The notes beneath the pieces are model-generated. The model saw nothing but the letters and a program-made list of their open reading frames with translations. It did not search any database and was not told where the DNA came from. Positions 13,501 to 23,650 of a DNA stretch of 64,000 bases are shown piece by piece. Every line of letters starts with the position of its first letter. The stretch's first letter is position 1. Source of the DNA: Eucommia ulmoides (lineage: Eukaryota > Streptophyta > Magnoliopsida > Garryales > Eucommiaceae); NCBI GenBank assembly GCA_016647705.1, contig CM028338.1:21597577-21661576 (forward strand), read 5' to 3'. Position numbers and translations under genes: made by a program.

Positions 13501-16500
13501 TGAAACTTATTCCCGAGTCTCTCATAACACTGCCAAGGACAATGTTTCTGGATCGAGTTCGTTTGCACCATCTAAGCATTCAGCGCTTGTTACCTAGCTT
13601 TCTACACGAGATCGCACCGATCAATCCAGTGGTGGCCATGGTGGTTCCTCTCGTGGTGGTGGCCTTCGGGGTGGACGTAGTGGTCGTGGTCGTAGCTCAC
13701 ATCGTCAGTGCTCTTTTTGTGGAAAATATAATCATACTAGAGAAACATGTTAGGATTTAGTTGGTCGTCCACCCAAATTCGCCAGTGCAGTGGCATCTAA
13801 TCCAAATAATCCTACTATTCCAGAATCTAAGGCGGCCAAGAACATCTCTAATGAGGAATATGCTCAATTCCTTCAGTATAAGGCATCCCAGCATGCATTT
13901 CTTCCCATTATTTCATTAACTCAACGAGGTACTTCTATTGCTTGTCTTTCGATTCGCCCTTCCCCTCCCACACCCTGGGTCATAAATTTTGCTGTCGCTA
14001 ATCACATGTCAGGTACCTCTTCCCTATTTACACAGATTCAGTCATCTTTTTCGTCGTCTCCTGTTACAGTTGCTGATGGTTCCACTGTCCCTAATCCCTA
14101 TCCGTGGCATTGGCATAGTGAAACCCTCACCCTCTTTATCTCTATCCTTTGTCTTGTATATTCCCTCGTTTTCTTTTAATTTGATGTTAGTCAATAAACT
14201 TACTAAACATCTTAATTGTTCTGTATCATTTTTTCCTGATTTTGTCATTCTCCAGGATTTGAGAACGAGGAAGACGATTTGCACAAGGCGTGAGGATAAT
14301 GGCATTTATTACTTTGATGATCATGATAAAAGTTCTAATATCTCACCTACTGCCTAACCTGTTGTTGCATCAGCTTACCAGATCCATTGTAGCCTCGGTC
14401 ATCCCTGTCTTGGCAACCTCAAATTACTTGTTCCTAATTTAAGTTGTCTTCGTTAGAGTGTGAGTCTTGTCAATTGGGTAAGCATCATCGCATCTCATTT
14501 GATTCCCCAGCTCATGTTCGAGCATCGAGTCCTTTTAATTTAGTTCATTCAGATGTTTGGGGCCCTTCTCGTGTTATTTCTACATTAAGTTTTCATTATT
14601 TTGTCACATTTGTGGATGATTTTTCCAGAGCTACTTCACTTTTTTCAATGAAAGATCGTTCAGAATTGTTTTCTATTTTCCGTGTGTTTTGTGAGGAAAT
14701 TAAAACTCAATTTAATGTACCAGCGCGTATTCTTCAAAGTGATAATGCTCGAGAATACTTTTCTCAGTCATTTACTTCCTTTATGTCACACTCTGGTATC
14801 TTGCATCAGTCTTCTTGTTCTCCCACACAGCAACAAAATGGAGTTGTTGAGCGTAAGAATCGACATCTCTTAGAAGTGACTCGTACTCTTCTCTTTGAGA
14901 TGAACGTTCTCAAACACTTCTGGGGTGATGCAGTTCTTACAGCTTGCTCCTTAATCAACAGGATGTTGTCCTCTACCCTACACGACAAGGTTCCCCATTC
15001 CATTATTTTTCCCTGTTCTCCCTTGTTTAGTTTACCTCCTCAAATATTTGGGTGTGTTTGTTTTATTCATCAGTTGACTCCTAACAGGGACAAGTTAGAT
15101 CCTCGTACTTTAAAATGTGTTTTCCTCGACTATTCTCACACACAAAAGAGTTATCGTTGTTATAGTCCATCATTACGTCCCTCATTTGTATGTGCAGATG
15201 TTACATTATTGGAGTCTTCCCCTTACTTTTCTGCCCCATCCTCTCGGGATGATCTAGATGTTACACTCCTTTTGCCAAGTATACCAGACCCTACACTATC
15301 TTCCTCTACTTCAAATCCTATCCCACCTAGTCGTTCTTCAGCTCCTTTACAGGTCTACTCTCGTCGCCAGAAGGTCGCCTCTGCTGTCGCGCCCATCGAC
15401 TCTGTGTCCTCAGATTCTTCTCTAGCTGACCCATCCATGTCTGACCTGGACATGCCCATTGCCATTCGGAAGAGTAAGCGCACCTGTACTAACCATCATA
15501 TTTCTAACTTTGTCTCGTATGTCCACCTATCTCCTTTATACTCCTCTTTCGTTGCTTCTCTGTCTTCTGTTTTTATTCCTAAGTCTGTTTCAAAGGCCCT
15601 CACTCACCCTGGTTGGGCAACAGCAATGGAAGAAGAAATGTTTACCGCCTTACCTTACATCATAATGGCACTTGGAATCTCGTCTTGCTTCCGCCTGACA
15701 AAACAATAGTTGGATATAAATGAGTGTACGCTGTCAAAGTTCATCCAGATGGCACCGTTAATCGACTCAAGGCTCGCTTAGTAGCCAAAGGCTATACTCA
15801 GGTATACGGTCTTGATTACTATGAGACCTTTTCTCCTGTTGCTAAGCTTGCTTCTGTTCGTTTGTTCATCTCTCTAGCTGCCACCTTTCGTTGGCCATTA
15901 CATCAGCTCGATATCAAGCATGCTTTCTTAAATGGTGATCTGATTGAGGAGGTATATATAGAGCAACCTCTTGGGTTTGTTGCTCAGGGGAAGTCTGATT
16001 TGGTATGTCACTTGAAGAAATCTATTTATGGTCTAAAGCAGTCTTCTAGAGCATGATTTTGAAGATTTAGTGAAGTGGTCACTGAATTTGGTCTTCAGCG
16101 TTGCGGAGTCGATCATTCCGTCTTCTACCAGCGTAGTAAAGTCGAGATAATATTGTTGATTGTGTATGTGGATGACATCGTGATTACCGGAGCTGACCAC
16201 AGTGGTATTCAATAACTCAAAAGGTTTTTTTTATAGTAAATTTCAAACCAAAGATTTGGGTCACCTAAAATATTTCTTGGAGATTAAAGTTGCTTGATCA
16301 AGTCAAGGCATTTACCTGTCTCAAAGAAAATATGTTCTTGACCTATTGAGCGAAACAGGAATGTTAGGAGCTAAACCAATAGACTCGCCTATGAATCCAA
16401 ATACCAAATTGTTGCCAAATCAGGGTGTACCATTGACAAATTCAGCACAATATAGACGGTTAATTGGGAAGTTGAACTACCTGACAGTTACCAAGCCAGA

Positions 16501-19500
16501 TATCTCATTTGTTGTTAGTGTTATAAGTCAGTTCTTAGATCATTCAATGACTTGTCATTGGGATGTAGTGATCCGTATTCTCCGATATCTTAAAGGTGCT
16601 CCTAGTTGCGATTTGCTATATCAAAATTTCGATCATACTCAAATAAAGGACTACACAGATACAGACTGGGCCAGATCACCCTTGGATAGGAAGTCTACTA
16701 CTAGGTATTGTGTGGATAGGAAGTCTAATACTGGGTATTATGTGTTTGTTGGTGATAACCTTGTCTCTTAGAATAGTAAAAAGCATACGGTGGTTGCGCG
16801 GTCAATTGCAGAATCGGAATACAGGGCAATGGCCCATACCACTTGTGAGTTAACTAGGTCGAAACATTTATTGGAAGAACTTGGGTTTGAACAATCTTCA
16901 CCGATGGACTTGGTATGTGATAATCAAACGGCACTTCACATTGCATCCAACCCAATCTTCCATGAGAGAACAAAACACATTGAAATTGACTGTCACCTTA
17001 TTCAAGAAAAATTATTACGGAAGCGGATTGAGACTAAACATGTAAATTCAGTTGATCAGTTAGCTGATATATTTACTAAACCGTTAGGACTAAACATGTA
17101 AATTCAGTTGATCAGTTAGCTGATATATTTACTAAACCGTTGGGGGGGTTCAAGGATAAAGTACATTTGTAACAAGTAAGGAGCATACAATATATATGCT
17201 CCAACTTAAGGGGGAGTGTTAAAGGGTATTTATGTCTTTTCAGTATAACTTAGGGTTTCTTGTATAGTTTCCTAATTACTCTTATAAATAGAATAGAGAG
17301 ACTAACACAATCGTTAAGCATTCTCATTCATTTTTCTCTTTAACAAGAAGTTTCAAATAGAGATAGATAGGTAGATAGATATAGATAGAGAGAGAAACAA
17401 AGGAGGCCAATTTTGTGGACTCTGTTGATAGAGAAGTGTAGGCTAACAATATATGACTGAAAAATAACACGTACAAGACTGAAAAATAAAGGGTATTTTT
17501 CCTACAAGAAACAAAATTTATCAAAATATAAGGAAGAGAGTAAGAGAGGACAAGTAGGCTACTACATTCCAAATAAGCTCATGAAATCACAGAAAACTGT
17601 CACTAATTAGTAAGCGAAGTGGTAAGACAAAAACAAGCTTGCTAAGGAAAAGAAAAATATCCAATATACTTTCTAGAAAGCAAAAGGCAAATAAACTATG
17701 CACTTATTTTGTGAATAAATACAATCAACTTGTATGAGAAGATTAGATAAAAGATAACGAAAACAAATCCATTTAATACATTTCCAATGCGTGCTCATAA
17801 ATCCTAAATGAAGTACACACTTATTTCACTAATTAATACTATCAAACACGTATGAGAAGATAACAAGCGGAATGAAAATAAAATAGAACACAGAGAACAT
17901 ACATAAAAAGGAAAGATAATAGAAACATACATGCATGGAGGTGGACCTTCCCCTTCCGGTTCCAGTTTCCGCCATTCATATGGCTTGGCAGCCGTGTCAA
18001 GAGCCCACACATCAGCCAAAGGTCTCTTTCCTGAAAATTATGCATCAAATTAGTGTCTTCTGAAATAATTTTGAAGTAAAACAAGGATGAAGCTTCACAT
18101 GAGACTAACCATCATTGCCACCAATTGCCATAAGATACCTTTGCCCAACCAAAGCCATGACATGTCCATAACGCGGACCTGGTCCGGGACCTTGGACCAC
18201 AACCCTATAAATTACACAGGATATGATTGATATCATAGTAGATACACAGTCAATTTGTGCACATACAGTTCTTCGTCTGAAAACATATACATAGATAAGC
18301 AACCACATCATTTAAGAGATTAACCTATGCCAACGAGGCCGTGGCGCAGAAAGGTCAAGAACATGAAGATCCTCGGTAGACAAACCAGCTGGGCCAATAC
18401 CACCCTGTGTTGAAAGAATCTTTTACATAAAATAATATAATATATATGCACCTAACTATTAATATATCTAAACCATAGTTTGTAAACAATAGTACAACCA
18501 GATATGCCTTCCCACCTGAATAACTACCATGGTACCTACAGCAGTCGCCACATGAGCTGCTCTCGGTGTGGGTGGATCCCCAACGGGAGTCATTCTGCGA
18601 GGTTCGTTAAAGCACAGAACACTGTAAAACCTTACTGATGAAAAGGAAGTATGCCAGGAAGGGGAAAAAATATCAGCAATCCAGTCTCACCTAGACCATT
18701 TATTTGTCATTACATCATAACAGTGCACATCAGCAGTCGCGCCAGCTAAGCCTGTGATCAAATGCAACCCAAAAGGTCATAAAGGTCTACAGCAGAAAAG
18801 ATTTACACCTAAGAATTCAAAGAGAAATCAATACACGGATGTAGCCAGTTTCATACAACATTTAAGTCCACTCGTGACAAGTATGGTACACAACTACTAG
18901 AGATCAAATCCACGAACATGCATATGACAACTTGCCCCATTGAAGTAATGCACTACAGATTAGGGTTAAGAACATGATTGAAATTAATAATGTTAAACTT
19001 CATTTAAATTTAAAAAATAATATTAGACAAACTACAACGTGTTAACTTTACTTAATTGGGTTTCCACTGAAAAAAGATTGCTACGCATCTTGTCGGTTGG
19101 AGTCCATACGGCAGATCACCAAACAAACATCTACAGTTCTGACTAAGGAGGGACATCCCCCTTAAATTTCAAAGTTATCCAGCCATAAGAAAGCTTATCC
19201 ACACCATATACCACCAAGGAATGCACATAACTGACAAATACTTAAATTTTAGCAAACCTAGGGTTTTACATGACGTAAATTGACCCCAACAGAAACAATC
19301 ACCAAAAAGTAGTAAAAGAATCAAACAAACCACTTACGTATTCCAGCACTTCCAGCGGAAGAAGGAGTTCCCGCAGAAGCAGAGTTGCCCTCAAGAGCAG
19401 TGGCACCACCAAACAGAATAAGCCTCGGCCCATAGTAACCAGAGCTACCTTCCTCCCCAACAGCAGCCACAGCCGTTAGCGTGTGGCCACACCTTGGCCC

Positions 19501-19740
19501 CGGCCCGTCCTCCTTCTTCTCTAAAATAGCGTTTACCACTGAATACATTGGCGCGCACCTCGGGCCCACCACCGCTGGGCTGCCTTGAGGCTGCTGCTGA
19601 GGAGCAGCAGCTTGCTGCGGCGGGGGAGATTCCGACGCCGTTGGAGATTGGTGATCCAGATGTTCATCCACGGGCCCGTTAGCGTTCTGACCTGTTGGAT
19701 CATGATCGGTCTCCGTTACCATAGTTGAATCTACATCCAT
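1337..19740 (-). CDS. BSL2/BSL3-like: BSL-type (BSU1-like) Ser/Thr phosphatase with Kelch domain, N-terminal half, 10 exons
   Basis: Spliced minus-strand gene. Coding exons: 19338-19740, 18691-18751, 18516-18594, 18325-18404, 18110-18204, 17931-18030, 4262-4331, 1871-1972, 1645-1726, 1337-1516 (1,252 nt, residues 1-417). Every intron is GT-AG and the phases join cleanly. The start ATG at 19740 gives MDVDSTMV, the form plant BSL proteins begin with. A Pro/Gln-rich tail (residues ~38-53) precedes a Kelch propeller with six double-glycine strands: [46 protein letters not shown] and [10 protein letters not shown]. From memory the sequence is nearly identical to Arabidopsis BSL2/BSL3, which act in brassinosteroid signalling by dephosphorylating BIN2-type kinases. 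Those proteins are ~1,000 residues, so the metallophosphatase domain must lie left of the window. No break is seen in any exon. Which paralogue this is cannot be settled. Confidence 0.93.
1645..1726 (-). CDS. BSL2/BSL3-like: BSL exon 9
   Basis: 82 nt encoding [17 protein letters not shown] through EDSSSIA, the fifth Kelch strand. Acceptor tatgtag, donor GCAG|gtattt. A (GA)n run of about 20 bp lies just inside the following intron (about 1620-1640). Confidence 0.92.
1871..1972 (-). CDS. BSL2/BSL3-like: BSL exon 8
   Basis: 102 nt, 34 whole codons, [18 protein letters not shown] through SPRYQHAA. Acceptor ttttgcag; the donor gtgggt is required for the join to exon 9. Confidence 0.92.
2202..2654. 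mobile_element. PIF/Harbinger-type MITE (copy A in BSL intron 7)
   Basis: 453 bp with imperfect inverted ends GGGGCCGTTTAGTTTAC and GGGTACGTTTCATTAAC (the latter on the other strand), flanked by TAA on both sides (2199-2201, 2655-2657). A 3-bp TWA duplication with G-rich ...GTTT ends is typical of Tourist/PIF-Harbinger MITEs. No transposase. Confidence 0.6.
2658..3583. mobile_element. PIF/Harbinger-type MITE (copy B), abutting copy A
   Basis: 926 bp with inverted ends CGGCTCGTTTGGTTGA and CGGTGCATTTGGATGG and TAA at both flanks (2655-2657, 3584-3586). The inner sequence is rich in GGAATGGAATG-like words. From about 2930 to 3245 it becomes strand-skewed oligo-T then oligo-A, perhaps a second insertion. 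It shares one TAA with copy A, so one probably landed at the other's flank. Confidence 0.6.
3587..4261. other. BSL intron 7 remainder, nothing recognised
   Basis: AT-rich intron sequence between the MITE pair and exon 7. No coding potential or repeat ends seen. Confidence 0.5.
4262..4331 (-). CDS. BSL2/BSL3-like: BSL exon 7 (after the giant intron)
   Basis: 70 nt encoding [19 protein letters not shown] through NSV, including the fourth double-glycine Kelch strand. Acceptor ttggtag|G completes the Met codon from exon 6; donor GTG|gtgagt. Confidence 0.92.
4332..6581. other. BSL intron 6, left part; one probable MITE end
   Basis: Mostly unremarkable AT-rich sequence. Around 4815-4912 lies a stretch ending in GTAACCAAACGCCACTT, much like the end of the GC-rich MITE at 30,696, probably a truncated relative. 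At 6042-6096 the word CATTCGGAGGGCGTACCA and a neighbouring near-copy end in GTGTGACA, recalling gypsy LTR termini, but no partner end was found. Confidence 0.35.
6582..6955 (-). repeat. 3' LTR of the intronic gypsy element
   Basis: 374 bp, TGATAGAAC...TATCA on the plus strand, matching 10444-10817 almost base for base. Confidence 0.93.
10444..10817 (-). repeat. 5' LTR of the intronic gypsy element
   Basis: 374 bp, same sequence as 6582-6955 with about 11 substitutions. The primer-binding site lies directly inside it on the minus strand. Confidence 0.93.
10823..12120. other. BSL intron 6, middle part, nothing recognised
   Basis: AT-rich unique-looking sequence between the two intronic LTR elements; no gene or repeat ends supported. 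Confidence 0.5.
12126..12271 (+). repeat. 5' LTR of the intronic copia element
   Basis: 146 bp, TGTTAAAGGG...CTTCAACA. Confidence 0.9.
17217..17345 (+). repeat. 3' LTR of the intronic copia element
   Basis: 129 bp, TGTTAAAGGG...CTTTAACA, matching the 5' LTR. Confidence 0.9.
17351..17930. other. BSL intron 6, right part
   Basis: Intron sequence next to exon 6. A GATA/GAGA-rich microsatellite lies at about 17,357-17,397; otherwise nothing recognised. Confidence 0.5.
17931..18030 (-). CDS. BSL2/BSL3-like: BSL exon 6 (before the giant intron)
   Basis: 100 nt encoding [19 protein letters not shown] through EGEGPPPCM. The donor CCATGCAT|gtatgt splits the Met codon, and the other half lies 13.6 kb away at 4331. 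Canonical borders at both ends suggest that the intron is still spliced. Confidence 0.92.
18110..18204 (-). CDS. BSL2/BSL3-like: BSL exon 5
   Basis: 95 nt encoding [20 protein letters not shown] and [10 protein letters not shown], one Kelch blade. Acceptor atttatag, donor GATG|gttagt. Confidence 0.93.
18325..18404 (-). CDS. BSL2/BSL3-like: BSL exon 4
   Basis: 80 nt encoding [18 protein letters not shown] through RPRWH. Acceptor caacacag, donor CATAG|gttaat. Confidence 0.92.
18516..18594 (-). CDS. BSL2/BSL3-like: BSL exon 3
   Basis: 79 nt encoding [19 protein letters not shown] and the Kelch strand TMVVIQ. Acceptor ctcgcag, donor CAG|gtgggaag. Confidence 0.92.
18691..18751 (-). CDS. BSL2/BSL3-like: BSL exon 2
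   Basis: 61 nt encoding [12 protein letters not shown] and following residues. Acceptor atcacag|GC completes an Arg codon with exon 1; donor AG|gtgaga. Both borders are set by agreement with the conserved BSL sequence. Confidence 0.92.
18752..19337. other. BSL intron 1, nothing recognised
   Basis: 586 bp between exons 1 and 2; no insertion or RNA gene seen. Confidence 0.6.
19338..19740 (-). CDS. BSL2/BSL3-like: BSL exon 1 (start codon, Pro/Gln-rich tail, first Kelch strand)
   Basis: Encodes residues 1-134 plus one base. It holds the start ATG, a low-complexity Pro/Gln/Ala segment, the conserved stretch from VVGPRCAP to [11 protein letters not shown], and the first Kelch strand LILFGGAT. The donor is C|gtaagt. 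In-frame codons continue upstream but contain no earlier in-frame ATG, so 19740 is the natural start. Confidence 0.93.
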
Positions 19741-20250
19741 TCCTGAAGTAAAATTATCCAGATCGGAGCTCCAATTCTTCACAAATTCGCATTTCTAATC
19801 CACATTACCATTTTCAAATTCGAACCCTCCCAAGTCCCAACAACTATCCCAATAACAGGAAAGAAAACCTAACCCCGATTAATCTAGTTAATTTCCCAGA
19901 AATCCCAAAACCCTTCCAAGTAAATAATACGTAAAAAAATGAGTGAAATTTAGGTTTTCCTGTTCTCCTCTCTGTTTGTCTATCCTCCAAAGTGTCAACC
20001 CTTCGAGAAAACAAATTAGAAAATCTCAAAATCAGAAACAAATGAACACCTCCAAGTGCAACTCTCTCTCCCTCCAATCCACCACTTCCTCTCTCTAAGA
20101 TTTTTCACTGTTTGCGGGCCCCAATTCCCTCTCTTAACGTACCCGCATTGGAACATCCAAACATTTGGTTAATTCTCTCAATACGGTGAAGGGTATGCGG
20201 CTGAAAAGACTCCGGCGAGTCCGTGGGTGACGGCTTAAGTAGGACTTGAA
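19741..20250 (-). promoter_or_regulatory. BSL 5' leader and proximal promoter region (boundaries unknown)
   Basis: Read on the minus strand, the sequence before the ATG is GA-rich (20,069-20,100), as many plant 5' leaders are. A GGGGCCC palindrome-like site at about 20,117-20,123 resembles TCP-factor GGNCCC sites. I see no TATA box, and the transcription start cannot be set. Confidence 0.4.
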
Positions 20251-20483
20251 AATCAAATGATAGGCAGAGAGACCCAACGGCTTAAGGTACGTTCAGAGTT
20301 GTTTGACTTAAAATTGAATTAATTAAATATTTAATAGTATTTAACCTAATTCAGTTGAAATTTTGAGTGTATTTGAATTTGAATGAATGTATATTCAAAT
20401 GTTAAAAAAAAAAAATCCGAATAATTCTCGCCATTTAGGTCTAATCAAGTAGTCCAGCGACACCATCTTCACCACTCATATTC

Positions 20484-21072
20484 TATAAAGTACGGACATG
20501 GCGGCACCACAATTTCTCAAAATCCCGACACGGAAACGCCGAGGACACGTAAATAAATAAATATATATTTTTTATATATGTTAACTAATTAACAAAAGAT
20601 ATGTGCAATCAAACAAATTCATTGAACAAAAACTATTAAGCCAATAATCATAAATTTTTAAAGTTTAAATTACCATTCACATTTAAAAAATTCCCATAAA
20701 CAAAAATAAGAAAGACAAGAAAAATTCACTCGAGGTCAATTGGCTGATTACTATCTCCACGTCCTTCATCGGTGAATAAGACAGTTGACTTTCTATCTTT
20801 CTCATTTCTCATTTTTTCAATTGTTAACATACTCATTCAATGGAGTTATTTAATATCAAATTAGAAGATACACCCATTAAATAATAATGTAAGTACAGTA
20901 AGTTAATAAAAAAAATACAAAATTTACCCTCTAAAAAATTCACGACACGTGCTTCTAAAGTGTCCGATGCATTCATTTCATGTGTCGGTGACATGTTAAA
21001 ATCTAAAATAAAAAAATTGGACATGTCCCCACACGTGTTGGGGGCATGTCGGTCGTGTGTTAGTGCTTCCTA
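20484..21072. mobile_element. Mutator-type MITE candidate upstream of BSL
   Basis: 589 bp. The ends are weakly inverted (TATAAAGTACGGACAT against TAGGAAGCACTAACAC on the other strand, about 10 of 16). They are flanked by long near-identical direct repeats, ACTCATATTC (20474-20483) and GCTCATATCC (21073-21082). A 9-10-bp duplication points to Mutator-like elements. Inside both ends lie GACACG/GTGTCC words. No transposase. Confidence 0.45.
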
Positions 21073-21082
21073 GCTCATATCC

Positions 21083-21589
21083 CATCGAACTAATTTTGAA
21101 AAATCAAATTTTGAATTCTTAGGTAGTTTTGTGGTAGCAAGTAGTCAGCCAGTCATTAGAAAAGTTGAAGTTTTGGATGAAAAGTTATAAGTTTGAATGA
21201 CAAAATAACAAGTTATTTTTAAAAGAATTATTTGAAAAATTAGAAGTTAATTTAACAAATTTGCAAATTCATTTTAAAGAACTTGCAAGAAAAAATTGTT
21301 GGTGTCACAGTTAACAATATCAACTACAATGTAAATTGGAATATCTTGATTAATTATGACATTTAATTAGAAACATTCGTGGCTAATTTGTAAAAAAATA
21401 ATTTATTCAATTGTTATTAAATTTATTACGTTTATGTTATTAAGATTCAATATGTAATTTGAAAATTAAAGCGTTCAATTTAACGATTAAATAAGAAAAA
21501 ATAAATTGAATAAATATTTTTTATTACGTGAACTTTTTAAATTGAAAAATATGTGAAAATAAACAAATGATTAATTTGAAAGACCATGC
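21083..21589. other. Intergenic AT-rich DNA with a degenerate repeat
   Basis: No gene. The stretch 21,310-21,400 (AACTACAATGTAAATTGGAA, then AGAAACATT and TAATTTGTAAA) recurs in diverged form at about 29,530-29,600 and 29,765-29,845, on the other side of the LARD-like insertion. Confidence 0.4.
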
Positions 21590-21594
21590 ACTTC

Positions 21595-22393
21595 TGATGA
21601 GGGTATTTTTGGGCACCTCTGAGTCAACACTTGGGACCCAATCACGTGTTTATCGTCGTAGTGACAGGGACGCATTCCAAAATCCACAAACGTCACGCTG
21701 GAGCATATGCCGACCATGGCTCCTCCCTAGAACCTCATTTGCATCTAGGGAGGAGCGAGGAGCCTCACAGAGACGTGTCGCTCTAAGCTCTGTGTCGTGC
21801 CCTAGGCGATTAGTTTCAAGGACTCAACCGTTCACCTCGACTAGCTCCCCCTTTCACCTTGTTTCTTCTTCAAGACTCCACGGATCTCCACTCTCCTCCA
21901 TCAGCTCATCGTCGCAGGCTTGACAAAGGCCCGCGGGCTTCACCAAATGGGCTCGAAAGCCCAAGCCCAACGATTATCTTTTAAACGCCCTGGATTATTG
22001 GCTAAACACAAAGTTTCGACTAATTAATCGTGTTTAGGCTCGACTAATCATCTCCAACGCCTATATATATTGGGGGCTATGTAAACCCGAGGGACGCTTG
22101 AATACACTTACATTACACCCGAGTTCATTGGTTTACTTGCTATATTCTGTACATTTTATCTCTGAGCACTAATTACCATGTTGGAGGGGCTTCACTGGGA
22201 TAAACCCCGGTCTGAGTCTTCTGCAAGTACACTCTCTGAGGAATAGGACTCTGGACATAGCAGGTCAGTCCTCCTAGGACCAAGCACAACTCACGCGAGG
22301 ACTTTTCAACCGACAACTCCATCTCAGCAAAAGGACTCACCTGTCATCCGACTAAACCATACTCGAGGTGTGCACCAGTTTTACGCACCAACA
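21595..22393 (+). repeat. 5' LTR of the LARD-like element
   Basis: 799 bp, matching 28533-29330 throughout. It includes a CCTATATATAT box-like stretch at about 22,060. Confidence 0.88.
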
Positions 22394-22464
22394 GTTTGGC
22401 GTCGTCTGTGGGATGCGAGCAAAAAGCCTTCCTCTAATTACTGCTCTCTACTCAACTGAGCCTG

Positions 22465-22695
22465 GATGATCACAAGGTCCGGTTGGATAAGTTAAGCAAC
22501 GAGATCAACTTATTTGTGGTGGATGGAAACCTGAGCGATCAACTCTCCGAAATGGTGTCTGAAACTCTGAGAAAACACCCCCCAGCCCCCACCAACAAGG
22601 ATAACTATCCTCTTTCAAGATCAGGCAAGACCACCCACTCTGCCACCTGGGGCAGCGGGATAGACCTTGGGAGTTGCGGGGGCATCTCAGATTGA
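22465..22695 (+). pseudogene. Possible gag remnant of the LARD-like element
   Basis: An open stretch of about 70 codons shortly after the primer site reads DKLSNEINLFVVDGNLSD and on. Its position fits gag but no zinc knuckle or family motif is seen. Confidence 0.3.
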
Positions 22696-23169
22696 TCCCC
22701 TTGAGCACTAGATGGGTGAGTTCAAGTTATATGTGTTGTTTCTCCTCGTATGCCTGTCGTTGTTCCTCGTTCAGGAGAAACCAGCTCTTTAGGCTATAGG
22801 GCTTGATGAGCGACCTCGAGGCCACGATGCTCGCCTAACATCTTCGAAGAGGTACACGCCCATGGATCGACCTCCGTCTCACAACCACAAGTCGGCAGGA
22901 CTAGAGAAGGTCCCCCAGCTGGATCAGATTCTCTCATACACGAAGACATAGTACCAGGAACCGACCAGGATTATCCCTGGGCTTAGCGCCCAACCACATA
23001 GTAAGACCTGACCTGAGGGCCCATCGTGGGCAGGGGCAGGCGCCTACTTGCCGCTCTCGCTCCACCGCGGTGACTGAGTAGCGGCTAACTGTGCGCGTGC
23101 AGCTTAAAGGCGGAGACGAGCCGCCCTTCGCCCAACTTGGCGGAAACGAGCGCCCTCTAGTCTGTCCCC

Positions 23170-23650
23170 AACAACAACATTCCGACCCCCTGAGCTGTAT
23201 CCTAACTCTCGGCGTTGCGAGTGATTCTCCTCAACGGTATTTCGACACCCTGAGTTGTAAATGATTCTCCAAATCTGCATCCCGACTCCGGCGTTGTAAG
23301 TGACTCTCCATGGTCGCACTTCGACCCCCTGAGTCGCATCCTAGCTCCAGTGTCGCGAGTAATTCTCCACGATTACATTCCGACCCCCTAAGTTGTATCT
23401 TGGCTCTCGGCGTCGCGAGCGATTCTCCACGATTATATTCCGACCTCCTGAGTCGCATCCCAACTCTCGGCGTCGCGAGTGATTCTCCACAGCTGGATTC
23501 TGACCCCCTGAGCAGTATCTCGGCTCTCGGCGTCGTGAATGATTCTCCACGGTTGTATTCTAACCCCTTGAGTCACGGATAATTCTCCACCAACATCTTG
23601 ATTCTCGGCGTCACGAGTAACTCTCCACAAGCCTTATCCCAACGTTCAGC
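23170..23650. repeat. Tandem array of ~60-bp units inside the LARD-like element
   Basis: Seven to eight diverged units, each with GATTCTCCACGATTATATTC-like, CCGACCCCCTGAGT and CTCTCGGCGTCGCGAG words. Two central units are exactly 60 bp. 60 is a multiple of three, so several frames stay open across units, but no protein family is recognised. Confidence 0.8.

Larger units (their letters stand above)
12126..17345 (+). mobile_element. Ty1/copia element with very short LTRs in BSL intron 6; broken
   Basis: 5,220 bp flanked by AGAAG on both sides (12121-12125, 17346-17350). LTRs begin TGTTAAAGGG. A Met-tRNA-like primer site (TGGTATTAAGAGCAGG) starts at 12,272 and a polypurine tract TTAAGGGGGAG ends at 17,216. 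Domain order is that of copia: gag (~12,970-13,750), protease (~13,960-14,130), integrase (~14,400-15,000, HSDVWGP and NGVVERKN), reverse transcriptase (~15,620-16,330) and RNase H (~16,650-17,100, ending ADIFTKPL). About five to eight breaks. LTRs differ by about 9% by eye, so it is older than the gypsy neighbour. It lies antisense to the host gene. Confidence 0.93.
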
